A stretch of 44,963 nucleotides of DNA from SIG701 sp045544955 (GCA_045544955.1 JAZPZY010000082.1:1-44963); one strand, 5' to 3'; positions 35,280 through 43,775 are shown, numbered from the stretch's first letter. Notes: generated by a model not told the origin, from the letters alone. Numbers and translations are program-made.

Positions 35280-35327
35280 AAAAGTTGGCTACATATCCAA
35301 TACAAAGTAGAAAATCAGGAGGATTTT

Positions 35328-36827
35328 ATGAAACGCATTCTGGCTCTCGTTCTTGTAGCGGTCATGCTGCTGCCTGCCATGATCGCCTGCAACAAGGACA
35401 CCAACAAGCCGGACGATACGACCGCTCCGGCGGAAACTACCGCTCCGGAAGAAACCCTGGACCCCAACGACAGAAAGAACGCAAAAGATAACCTGCCCGC
35501 TGACTTCAACATGAAGGGCGAAAAGGTAGGCGTTCTCACCAGAAACACCTACCGCAAAATCGACTGGGACGGGGGCGACGCCAAGGACTCCGAGGTTCTG
35601 GCCCAGGCTGTTTACAACCGTACCGAGGCCGTTCAGGAAAGACTGGGGCTCACCTTTGATCTGACCGATCTGGAGCTGGGCTACGACGATTACGGCGCAT
35701 CCATCGAGGAAAACATCATGGCCGGTGACGACACCTGGCAGATCATTCTCACCGCCGGCAACGCTTCCATCCGTCTGGGCAACGATCACCTGTTCTCCGA
35801 CGTATCGAAGAACCAGTATCTGGACTTTGACCAGCCCTGGTGGGCATCCACCGTTATGGAGAAGATGTCCGTTGACGGCTCTTCCGTTCGCTTTATGATG
35901 GGCGACGTCACCATGAACACCTACTACTGGGCGTACGTGGCATACTTCAACAAGAGAATTTACGAGGATAACTTCGGTGATCCCGAGGATCTGTACGCCA
36001 AGGCCATCAATAACGACTGGTTCTACGACGACGTGATCGAAATGGCAGAGGCTGCCGCCAACGACGTAAACGGTGACGGCGTAATGGACGAAGGCGATAC
36101 CTTCGGCTTCATGGTTTCCAACGCATGGCAGTTCGCTTACATGCAGGACGCTTCCGGCTTTGAGACCTACGTCCGTGACGAAAAGGGTTATCCGGTTCTG
36201 CAGCACGATCTGGACCGCGGCATGGAATGCCTGGACAAGATCTACAAGCTCTGCTTCGAGACCCCCGGTGCCGGTGCCGACACCGCCATGCATGCAAAAT
36301 ATCCCAGCAATGGCGGCTCCGTCTTCTCCGACTGCAACCTGCTGTTTGACTTCAACACGCTGGCTTCTACTGACTTTGACTACATGAGAAACATGGCAGA
36401 CGACTACGGCATCCTGCCCATGCCCCGCATCGATGAAAAGCAGGAGTCTTACGTATCTCCCATCACCACCTCCGCTACGTTTATCACCATCCCCAAGACC
36501 TGTGTGGACGAGCGTATCGGCGGCGTGATCGAGGCTCTGTCCTCCGAATCCTACCGCTCCGTTGTGGAAGTATTCTACGAGTCCGCTCTGAAGATGAAGT
36601 ACTCCCGTGACTCCAGCTCCGGTAAGTGCATCGATATCGTAAAGGATACCCTCTTTAAGGACTTCTTCAGCGAGTACTACGGCAGAGTCGGCGATTCCTA
36701 CTTCTTCCGTACCGCTTTGAACGACCACTCCAAAAACTACGTTTCCCGCTACAATTCCGTGGTCCGTGTTATGAACGGCTCCATTCAGGCCATTGTAGAC
36801 GCTATCGTAAAGGCATCCGAGGAATAA
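35328..36827 (+). CDS. Array lipoprotein 9, solute-binding protein-like
   Basis: 499 residues; lipobox AMIAC, Cys21; linker TTAPAETTAPEETLDPNDRKN. QPWWAS near 170; loop D246-x-N-x-D-G...D257. Sister of copy 8 in the ligand-side segment (VSNAWQFAYMQDASGFET, MECLDKIYKLCFETPGAGA). It carries the only SRDSSSGKCIDIV variant of the C-terminal block. ATG 35328 follows AGGAGG; an in-frame ATG at 35268 lies between the promoter hexamers and is rejected. Confidence 0.91.
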   Translation: MKRILALVLVAVMLLPAMIACNKDTNKPDDTTAPAETTAPEETLDPNDRKNAKDNLPADFNMKGEKVGVLTRNTYRKIDWDGGDAKDSEVLAQAVYNRTEAVQERLGLTFDLTDLELGYDDYGASIEENIMAGDDTWQIILTAGNASIRLGNDHLFSDVSKNQYLDFDQPWWASTVMEKMSVDGSSVRFMMGDVTMNTYYWAYVAYFNKRIYEDNFGDPEDLYAKAINNDWFYDDVIEMAEAAANDVNGDGVMDEGDTFGFMVSNAWQFAYMQDASGFETYVRDEKGYPVLQHDLDRGMECLDKIYKLCFETPGAGADTAMHAKYPSNGGSVFSDCNLLFDFNTLASTDFDYMRNMADDYGILPMPRIDEKQESYVSPITTSATFITIPKTCVDERIGGVIEALSSESYRSVVEVFYESALKMKYSRDSSSGKCIDIVKDTLFKDFFSEYYGRVGDSYFFRTALNDHSKNYVSRYNSVVRVMNGSIQAIVDAIVKASEE

Positions 36828-36839
36828 GCTCTCTCACCA

Positions 36840-36870
36840 AACGCCGCGCCCTATGGGTGCGGCGTTTTTT
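36840..36870 (+). terminator. Terminator after array copy 9
   Basis: AACGCCGCGCCC-TAT-GGGTGCGGCGTT then TTTT. Confidence 0.93.
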
Positions 36871-36952
36871 CTTCTAAAAATAGAACTGTCGTAGGTGTAA
36901 AACCGCCCAAAGCGAAACATTGGAGAGTTCCGCGAAACAGAAGAGGGAAGCC

Positions 36953-36981
36953 TTGACACTCACTTGCGTTTTTGTTACAAT
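36953..36981 (+). promoter_or_regulatory. Array copy 10 promoter
   Basis: TTGACA (36953-36958), 17 bp, TACAAT (36976-36981). Confidence 0.9.
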
Positions 36982-37022
36982 TTAAGATGGATAATATCCT
37001 AAATATTCAGAGGAGAATAATT

Positions 37023-38540
37023 ATGAAAAAGATTCTCGCACTGGTTCTGGTCGCGCTCATGCTGCTTCCCGCCATGATCGCCTGCAACAAGAACCCCGAC
37101 ACTCCCGACACCCCGGATGCCGGCACCACCGCACCCGCAGAAACCACCGCACCGGCTGAAACCGGCGACCCCAACGACCGCAAAAACGCAAAAGACAACC
37201 TCCCCGCTGACTTCAACATGAAGGGCGAGACGGTTGGCGTCCTCACCCGCAGCACCTACCGCCAGATCGACTGGGACGGTGCCGGTGCCGTAGACTCCGA
37301 CGTTCTGGCACAGGCTGTGTTCAACCGCACCCAGGCCGTGCAGGAGCGTCTCGGGCTTACGTTTGATCTGACTGATATGGACGTAGGCGACAAATATGCA
37401 GACTACGGCGAAACCATCAAGGAAAACATCATGGCCGGCGACGACACCTGGCAGATCGTTCTTGCCGCTACCAACGCCTCCATCATGCTGGGCAACGACT
37501 ACTTGTTCCAGGACGTTTCCCACAATCAGTATCTGGACTTTGATCAGCCCTGGTGGGCAAAGGAAGCCATGGAGAACATCTCCATCGACGGCGAGTCTAT
37601 CCGCTACATGTCCGGCGACGCCATCATGAACACCTACTACTGGGCAACCGTCACCTACTTCAACAAGCGCATCTACGAAGAAAACTTCGGCGATGCGGAC
37701 GAACTGTATAAGATGGCGCTTGACTACGACTGGTACTACGACGATATGATCGAAATGGTAGAGGCCGTAGCCAACGACGTGGACGGCGACGGTGAGTTCG
37801 ATAAGGAAGACACATACGGCTTCATCTGCGACAGCGGCGTGCCGCTGAACATGATGCAGTATGCCTCCGGCATGCGTTTCATGAGCCGTGACGCCAACGG
37901 CTACCCCGTGCTGGATCACGATCTGGACCGCGGCCAGGAAGTACTGGACAAGCTCTACAAGCTGTGCGTGGAAACCCCCGGTTCTCTCGTTGACGTTGTT
38001 TTTTATAAGACCCATCCCTCCGGCAAGGGCGGTCACTTCTTCTCCGACGGCAGTTCTCTGTTCAGCATCGGCACCCTCTCCAACACTTCTGACGAAGCCT
38101 ACCGCAACATGACGGACGACTACGGCATTCTGCCCATTCCGCGTATTGACGAAAAGCAGGAAGAATACGTATCTCCCATTTCCACTTCCGCTACGCTTCT
38201 TGTGATTCCCAAGACCTGCGTAAACGAGAAGATCGGCGGCGTGATCGAGGCGCTGTCTTCCGAATCCTACCGCTCCGTTGTGGAAGTATTCTACGAGTCC
38301 GCTTTGAAGATGAAGTACTCCCGCGACTCCTACTCCGGCCAGTGCATCGACATCATCCGCGAGGTGCTCTACAAGGACTTCCTCACCGAGTATTACAGAA
38401 ACATCGGTGATACCAACTTCTTCCCCGCCTGCATTAAGAATCAGAACAAGACGTACGTTTCCACGTACAACTCCAAGCTGGCTTCCGTCAACAATGCCAT
38501 CATCACCCACGTTGACGGTATTCTGGACGCTGCACAGTAA
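37023..38540 (+). CDS. Array lipoprotein 10, solute-binding protein-like
   Basis: 505 residues; lipobox AMIAC, Cys21; longest linker (PDTPDTPDAGTTAPAE then TTAPAETGDP). A two-residue extension VGDKYADYG near 121 is unique to this copy. QPWWAK near 176; loop D252-x-D-x-D-G...D263 with KED in the last turn. The ligand-side segment CDSGVPLNMMQYASGMRFMS is distinct. C-terminal block MKYSRDSYSGQCIDII. ATG 37023 follows GAGGAGA; an in-frame ATG at 36972 falls inside the promoter spacer. Confidence 0.91.
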   Translation: MKKILALVLVALMLLPAMIACNKNPDTPDTPDAGTTAPAETTAPAETGDPNDRKNAKDNLPADFNMKGETVGVLTRSTYRQIDWDGAGAVDSDVLAQAVFNRTQAVQERLGLTFDLTDMDVGDKYADYGETIKENIMAGDDTWQIVLAATNASIMLGNDYLFQDVSHNQYLDFDQPWWAKEAMENISIDGESIRYMSGDAIMNTYYWATVTYFNKRIYEENFGDADELYKMALDYDWYYDDMIEMVEAVANDVDGDGEFDKEDTYGFICDSGVPLNMMQYASGMRFMSRDANGYPVLDHDLDRGQEVLDKLYKLCVETPGSLVDVVFYKTHPSGKGGHFFSDGSSLFSIGTLSNTSDEAYRNMTDDYGILPIPRIDEKQEEYVSPISTSATLLVIPKTCVNEKIGGVIEALSSESYRSVVEVFYESALKMKYSRDSYSGQCIDIIREVLYKDFLTEYYRNIGDTNFFPACIKNQNKTYVSTYNSKLASVNNAIITHVDGILDAAQ

Positions 38541-38556
38541 TTTCCCGATACATAAA

Positions 38557-38597
38557 AGGGGCTGCTGCATGAAAATGCGGCAGTTCCTTCTTTTTGT
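38557..38597 (+). terminator. Terminator after array copy 10
   Basis: GGGGCTGCTGCAT-GAAA-ATGCGGCAGTTCC (two G-T pairs) then TTCTTTTTG. Confidence 0.88.
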
Positions 38598-38667
38598 GAA
38601 CTCTGCCCAAAATCAAAGGGGAGTTTTTGTCATTCCGTCAAAAAGCCGGTGCGTTCCTAAATTGAAC

Positions 38668-38696
38668 TTGACAAAAACTTCACTTTAGGATAAAAT
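38668..38696 (+). promoter_or_regulatory. Array copy 11 promoter
   Basis: TTGACA (38668-38673), 17 bp, TAAAAT (38691-38696). Confidence 0.9.
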
Positions 38697-38739
38697 TATA
38701 GGAGCACCATTCCAAAAATAACAAACGAGGTACGCAAAA

Positions 38740-40227
38740 ATGAAAAAGATTCTTGCCATCATGCTTGCCGTGCTTCTGCTTTGCCCGCTGTTTGCCGCTT
38801 GCGACAAAACGCCGGACAATCCGGATGCAGGCACCACCGATCCGGCGGCAACCACCGCACCCGCAGAGACCCTGGATCCCAACGACCGTAAGAACGCCAA
38901 GGACAACCTTCCCGCTGACTTCAACATGAAGGGCGAAAAGGTGGGCGTTCTCACCAGAAACACCTACCGTAAGATCGACTGGGACGGCGCCGGTGCCGAG
39001 GAAGTACTGGCACAGGCCGTTTACAACCGCACCCAGGCTGTGCAGGAGCGTCTCGGACTGACCTTCGAGGTGACGGATATGGAGCTGGGCTACGACGATT
39101 ACGGTAAGTCCATCGAAGAAAACGTACTGGCCGGCGACGACACCTGGCAGATCATCCTGGCCGCAGGCAACGCCTCCATCCGTCTGGGCAACGACCATCT
39201 GTTCCTGGACGTAACGGACAACCAGTATCTGGACTTTGACCAGCCCTGGTGGGCAACCGACGCTATGCTCAACATGTCCATCGACGGCGAATCCATCCGC
39301 TACATGATGGGCGACGCGATTATGAACACCTATTACTGGGCATACGTTAACTACTTCAACAAGAACATCTACGAGCAGAACTTCGGCTCTTCCGATGAGC
39401 TGTATCAGAAAGCCATCGACGGCAAGTGGTACTACGACGAGCTTGCCTCCCTCAGCGAGGCTGCTGCCAACGACGTGGACGGTGACGGTGCCATGGACGA
39501 TGACGACGTATTCGGTATGTATTTCGACAACTCCGGTATCCTCGGCTTTATGGAGATCGCTTCCGGCATGAAGACCACCACCCGTGACGAGGACGGTTAT
39601 CCCGTGATCGAGCACGATACCGAGCGCGGCACCGAGGTTCTGGACGTACTGTACGCTTACCTGTTCGAGAATCCGGGCGTAGGCGTGGACTGGCCCCGCT
39701 ACAAGACCCATCCCAACCAGCAGACCTTCACCGACGGCGGTGCCCTGTTCCAGTTCGGCACTCTGTCCAACACCGACCTTGAAAACTTCCGCAACATGGA
39801 AGACGACTACGGTATCCTGCCCATGCCGAAGATCGACGAGAAGCAGGAAAATTACGTATCTCCCATCACCACCTCCGCTACGTTCCTCACCATTCCCAAG
39901 ACCTGCGTGGATGAGCGTATCGGCGGCGTGATCGAGGCTCTGTCCTCTGAGTCTTACAGAAACGTAGTAGAAGTATTCTACGAGTCCGCCCTGAAAATGA
40001 AGTACTCCCGCGACTCCTACTCCGGCCAGTGCATCGACATCATCAAGGACACCTTCTATAAGGACTTCATGACCGAGTACGGCGGACAGGTGGGATGCAA
40101 CCAGTTGCTCCGTTCTCTGCTCATCGCCCAGAGCAAGGCGTACGTATCCACTTATCAGGCACAGGTTGCTGCAGCCAATAAGAAGATCGTAGAGCTGGTA
40201 GATTCCATCCTTGCTCAGACGGAGTAA
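38740..40227 (+). CDS. Array lipoprotein 11, solute-binding protein-like
   Basis: 495 residues; lipobox LFAAC, Cys21; linker DAGTTDPAATTAPAETLDPNDRKN. QPWWAT near 169; very acidic loop D245-x-D-x-D-G-A-M-D-D-D-D256. It shares YYDELASLSE and VFGMYFDNSG with copies 12 and 13, and DTERGTEVLDVLYAY with copy 12. C-terminal block MKYSRDSYSGQCIDII followed by DFMTEYGGQVGCNQLLR. The ribosome site (AACGAGG) is weaker than in other copies. Confidence 0.91.
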   Translation: MKKILAIMLAVLLLCPLFAACDKTPDNPDAGTTDPAATTAPAETLDPNDRKNAKDNLPADFNMKGEKVGVLTRNTYRKIDWDGAGAEEVLAQAVYNRTQAVQERLGLTFEVTDMELGYDDYGKSIEENVLAGDDTWQIILAAGNASIRLGNDHLFLDVTDNQYLDFDQPWWATDAMLNMSIDGESIRYMMGDAIMNTYYWAYVNYFNKNIYEQNFGSSDELYQKAIDGKWYYDELASLSEAAANDVDGDGAMDDDDVFGMYFDNSGILGFMEIASGMKTTTRDEDGYPVIEHDTERGTEVLDVLYAYLFENPGVGVDWPRYKTHPNQQTFTDGGALFQFGTLSNTDLENFRNMEDDYGILPMPKIDEKQENYVSPITTSATFLTIPKTCVDERIGGVIEALSSESYRNVVEVFYESALKMKYSRDSYSGQCIDIIKDTFYKDFMTEYGGQVGCNQLLRSLLIAQSKAYVSTYQAQVAAANKKIVELVDSILAQTE

Positions 40228-40252
40228 TTTCCCCAAAAATACTTACGACAAA

Positions 40253-40287
40253 AACGGTACTGCCATGGGGCAGTGCCGTTTTTTTAT
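40253..40287 (+). terminator. Terminator after array copy 11
   Basis: AACGGTACTGCC pairs with GGCAGTGCCGTT around ATGG, then TTTTT. Confidence 0.92.
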
Positions 40288-40349
40288 CTTCGTCACATTG
40301 CAATTTATGCACAGTTTATTGCAAAAAACCGAAAGGATTTTTCCATGTA

Positions 40350-40378
40350 TTGACAAAAACTGCACTTTCCGTTAGAAT
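40350..40378 (+). promoter_or_regulatory. Array copy 12 promoter
   Basis: TTGACA (40350-40355), 17 bp, TAGAAT (40373-40378). The leader to the ATG resembles that of copy 5 (CAGGAAAGGCTTTTGTACT against TAGGAAAGGATTTTGCAAT). Confidence 0.9.
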
Positions 40379-40429
40379 AAAACCATAGTTTTCAACCGTA
40401 TACAGATAAACAGGAAAGGCTTTTGTACT

Positions 40430-41920
40430 ATGAAACGTATTCTCGCACTCCTTATGGTGCTTACGCTGCTTCTCCCCGCCATGATCGCCTGCGACAAGAA
40501 CTCCGATGATCCCACCGGCACCACTGCACCGGCGGAAACCACCGCACCGGCAGAAACCGGCGATCCGGACGACCGCAAGAACGTCAAAGACAATCTCCCC
40601 GCCGACTTCAACATGAAGGGTGAAACCGTAGGCGTTCTCACCCGGAATACCTACCGCAAGGTGGACTGGGACGGCGGCGACGCCAAGGATTCCGAAGTTC
40701 TCGCAGAGGCTGTCTACAACCGCACCCGTGCCGTGGAAGACCGGCTGGGACTGACGTTTGCAACCACCGAATTGGAACTGGGCTACACCGAATACGGTGC
40801 GGCCATTGAGGAAAACATCATGGCCGGCGATGACACCTGGCAGATCATCCTGGCCGCCGGCAATGCTTCTATCGAACGGGGCAACGACCACCTGTTCCGG
40901 GACGTGACGGACAATACGTATCTGGACTTCGATCAGCCCTGGTGGGCAAAGGAAGCCATGGAGAATATGTCCCTCGACGGTTCTTCCATCCGCTACATGA
41001 TGGGTGACGCCATCATGAACACCTACTACTGGACGTGCAACGCTTTCTTCAACAAACGTATTTATGAAGAGAACTTCGGTGATCCGGACGAGCTGTACAA
41101 AAAAGCCATCGCCGGCGATTGGTACTACGACGACCTCGCTTACCTCAGCGAAGAAGCCTCCAATGACGTGGACGGCGACGGTCAGATAGACGAAGGCGAC
41201 GTGTTCGGTATGTTCGTGGACAAGGTAAACGTTCTCGGATATATGGAAGGCTGTGCGAACGTACGTACTACCATCCGCGATGAGGACGGCTATCCGGTGA
41301 TCGAGCACGATACCGAGCGAGGTGTAGAGGTGCTGGACGTACTGTACGCCTACGTGCATGAAACGCCGGGCATCGGCTTCGATCTGAACAGATACAAAAC
41401 GCATCCCGACTGGAAAACCTTTACCGACGGCATGGCTCTGTTCCAGCTCGGCGTTCTCTCCAATACCGATCTTGACAACTTCCGCAACATGGGAGACGAC
41501 TACGGTATCCTGCCCATGCCGAAGATCGACGAGAAGCAGGAAGAATACATCTCTCTCATCACCAACTCCGCTACGTTCATTACCATTCCAAAAACCTGTG
41601 CAGATGATCGTATCGGCGGCGTAATTGAGGCACTGTCCTCCGAATCCTACCGCAGTGTGGTAGAAGTATTCTATGAATCTGCGCTGAAGATGAAATACTC
41701 CCGCGACTCTTACTCCGGTCAGTGCATTGACATTATCAGAGACTCCTTCTACAAAGATTTCATGACCGAGTATGGCTCTCAGGTAGGATGCAGCAATCTG
41801 CTCCGTGCCTGCCTGCAAAAGCAAACCAAGGACTACGTTTCTTCTTATCAGTCAAAGGTGGATGCCGCTAACGTGAAACTCGCAGACCTGATCGACAGCA
41901 TTCTTGCACAGGAAGAATAA
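40430..41920 (+). CDS. Array lipoprotein 12, solute-binding protein-like
   Basis: 496 residues; signal MKRILALLMVLTLLLPAMIA, Cys21; linker GTTAPAETTAPAETGDPDDRKN. QPWWAK near 170; loop D246-x-D-x-D-G...D257. The body groups with copy 11 (DDLAYLSEEASNDVDGDG, DTERGVEVLDVLYAYVHETPG), but leader and first codons resemble copy 5, suggesting a recombinant copy. C-terminal block MKYSRDSYSGQCIDII, then DFMTEYGSQVGCSNLLR. Confidence 0.91.
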   Translation: MKRILALLMVLTLLLPAMIACDKNSDDPTGTTAPAETTAPAETGDPDDRKNVKDNLPADFNMKGETVGVLTRNTYRKVDWDGGDAKDSEVLAEAVYNRTRAVEDRLGLTFATTELELGYTEYGAAIEENIMAGDDTWQIILAAGNASIERGNDHLFRDVTDNTYLDFDQPWWAKEAMENMSLDGSSIRYMMGDAIMNTYYWTCNAFFNKRIYEENFGDPDELYKKAIAGDWYYDDLAYLSEEASNDVDGDGQIDEGDVFGMFVDKVNVLGYMEGCANVRTTIRDEDGYPVIEHDTERGVEVLDVLYAYVHETPGIGFDLNRYKTHPDWKTFTDGMALFQLGVLSNTDLDNFRNMGDDYGILPMPKIDEKQEEYISLITNSATFITIPKTCADDRIGGVIEALSSESYRSVVEVFYESALKMKYSRDSYSGQCIDIIRDSFYKDFMTEYGSQVGCSNLLRACLQKQTKDYVSSYQSKVDAANVKLADLIDSILAQEE

Positions 41921-41945
41921 AACAATACAAAGACTTATGTAAATG

Positions 41946-41983
41946 AAGAACGCATCCCTTTAGGCGGGATGCGTTCTTTTTTT
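41946..41983 (+). terminator. Terminator after array copy 12
   Basis: AAGAACGCATCCC pairs with GGGATGCGTTCTT, followed by TTTTT. Confidence 0.93.
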
Positions 41984-42056
41984 GTCACCTTGCACAAACC
42001 GAATAAGGATTTTTTGTAAAAACATTAGAAGATTGTTCACTTCCCTATCATCAATC

Positions 42057-42085
42057 TTGACAAAGACATCATTTGTAGGTACAAT
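42057..42085 (+). promoter_or_regulatory. Array copy 13 promoter
   Basis: TTGACA (42057-42062), 17 bp, TACAAT (42080-42085). Confidence 0.9.
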
Positions 42086-42127
42086 TATGCTATGGGGCAA
42101 TCCCAATACATAGTAAGGAGAAACTAT

Positions 42128-43633
42128 ATGAAAAAGATTCTCGCACTGGCTCTGGCACTGCTGATGCTGCTGCCTGCCATGATCGCCTGCAAAAAGGATC
42201 CTAATCCCCCGGCAGCCGGCACCACCGATCCGGCCGCTACTACCGCTCCGGACGAAACTTTGGATCCCAACGACCGAAAGAACGCGAAAGATAACCTCCC
42301 GGCTGACTTCAACATGAACGGACAGACGGTGGGCGTTCTTACCCGCCACTCCTACCGCAAGATCGACTGGGACGGCGGCGATTCTGCCGATTCCGACGTT
42401 TTGGCACAGGCCGTTTTCAACCGCACTGCGGCCGTGGAAGCCCGTCTCGGACTGACCTTTGAGCTGACCGATATGGATCTGGGATACGACGACTACGGTC
42501 TTGCCATCGAAGAGAACGTCATGGCAGGCGACGACACCTGGCAGATCATCCTTGCCGCCGGCAACGCTTCCATCCGTCTGGGCAATGACCACCTGTTCCA
42601 GGACGTAAGCAATCTGAAATATCTGGATTTCGATCAGCCCTGGTGGGCAAACAACATTATGGACAACATGTCCATCGACGGCGAATCCATCCGCTATTTG
42701 GCTGGTGACGCTATCATGAACACCTACTTCTGGGCAAACGTAGCCTACTTCAACAAGCGGATCTACGAGGAGAACTTTGGAAATCCCGACGATCTGTATC
42801 AGAAAGCCATCAATAAAGACTGGACGTACGACGATCTGCACGAGATGGTGGAAGCTGCCGCCAACGACGTAGACGGTGACGGTCTCATGGACGATGGCGA
42901 CGTATTCGGTATGTTCTGCGACAACTCCGGCCTGTACGGTACCATGGAGCAGTGTGCCTCGTTCAAGCAGATGACCCGCAACGAGGACGGCTACCCGGTG
43001 ATCGAGCACGATATTGCCCGCGGCACGGAAGTTTTGGATATAATGTACGATCTGTGTTGGAATAACCCCGGCTTCGGTACGGACTGGGCTATGTACCAGA
43101 ACCATCCGGACGCTACCTCCGGCGTATTCACCGACGGTAACGTACTGTTCGCTATGTATACCCTCTCTTACACGGACCTTGACAACTTCCGCAACATGGA
43201 AGACGACTACGGCATTCTGCCCATTCCGCTGATCGATGAGAAGCAGGAAGAGTACCGTTCCACCGTTACCACCTCTGCTACGTTCCTCACCATTCCCAAG
43301 ACCTGCGGCAACGCGGACGACATCAGCGGCGTGATCGAGGCTCTCTCCTCTGAATCCTACCGCAACGTAGTGGAAGTATTCTATGAATCCGCCCTGAAGA
43401 TGAAGTACTCCCGCGACTCTTACTCCGGTCAGTGCATCGACATCATCAAGGACTCCCTCTATAAGGACTTCATGATGGAATACGGCGGACAGGTAGGATG
43501 CAACAGCATTCTCCGCACCTGCATTATCGAAAAGACCAAGGCGTACGCCTCTCTGTATAACGCACAGGTTACTGCCGCCAACAAGCGGATCATCGATCTG
43601 GTAGACGGCATTCTGGCCGCATCGGAAGAATAA
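42128..43633 (+). CDS. Array lipoprotein 13, solute-binding protein-like
   Basis: 501 residues; lipobox AMIAC, Cys21, followed by a lysine-rich start (CKKDPNPP); linker GTTDPAATTAPDETLDPNDRKN. QPWWAN near 172; loop D247-x-D-x-D-G...D258. It shares VFGMFCDNSG and DFMMEYGGQVGCNSILR with copies 11 and 12, while ATSGVFTDGNVLF resembles copy 7. Last member of the array. ATG 42128 follows AAGGAGA; the in-frame ATG at 42092 is too close to the -10 hexamer and lacks a ribosome site. Confidence 0.91.
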   Translation: MKKILALALALLMLLPAMIACKKDPNPPAAGTTDPAATTAPDETLDPNDRKNAKDNLPADFNMNGQTVGVLTRHSYRKIDWDGGDSADSDVLAQAVFNRTAAVEARLGLTFELTDMDLGYDDYGLAIEENVMAGDDTWQIILAAGNASIRLGNDHLFQDVSNLKYLDFDQPWWANNIMDNMSIDGESIRYLAGDAIMNTYFWANVAYFNKRIYEENFGNPDDLYQKAINKDWTYDDLHEMVEAAANDVDGDGLMDDGDVFGMFCDNSGLYGTMEQCASFKQMTRNEDGYPVIEHDIARGTEVLDIMYDLCWNNPGFGTDWAMYQNHPDATSGVFTDGNVLFAMYTLSYTDLDNFRNMEDDYGILPIPLIDEKQEEYRSTVTTSATFLTIPKTCGNADDISGVIEALSSESYRNVVEVFYESALKMKYSRDSYSGQCIDIIKDSLYKDFMMEYGGQVGCNSILRTCIIEKTKAYASLYNAQVTAANKRIIDLVDGILAASEE

Positions 43634-43644
43634 CATGCACAGAA

Positions 43645-43674
43645 AAAGGCTGCCCTCACGGGCAGTCTTTTTTC
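43645..43674 (+). terminator. Terminator after array copy 13
   Basis: AAAGGCTGCCC-TCAC-GGGCAGTCTTT with six further T/C-rich bases; ends the array. Confidence 0.92.
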
Positions 43675-43696
43675 TTGCAGTGATAACCGATCCCTC

Positions 43697-43724
43697 TTGC
43701 ATTTTCCGTCATATATGCTATAAT
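43697..43724 (+). promoter_or_regulatory. Promoter of the GH3 gene
   Basis: TTGCAT (43697-43702), 16 bp, TATAAT (43719-43724). Unlike the array promoters, the -35 is degenerate and the spacing differs, so this gene is probably controlled separately. Confidence 0.65.
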
Positions 43725-43775
43725 TAAATAAAGACACAGCATCGATCCCACACATCTACTTTAGGAGGAATCAAT

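Noticed and set aside
28508..41996. TGCACA motif upstream of several array promoters as a shared operator
   Set aside because: Its distance to the -35 varies (about 26, 41, 53 and 66 bp) and it is missing upstream of other copies; it looks like chance in AT-rich gaps.
21873..43633. Regular 1.6-1.8 kb periodicity as a CRISPR-like, integron or transposon array
   Set aside because: Repeat units are whole genes, with no short identical repeats, recombination sites, integrase or transposase.
21873..43633. Diversity-generating retroelement or phase-variation cassette system acting on the array
   Set aside because: No reverse transcriptase, template repeat, invertase or promoterless silent copies; every copy has an intact promoter and start.
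22032..43702. Long minus-strand open frames of 330-580 codons opposite nearly every array gene
   Set aside because: They mirror each lipoprotein gene, lack ribosome sites and recognisable motifs, and arise from the same codon bias; sense genes have signal peptides, promoters and terminators.
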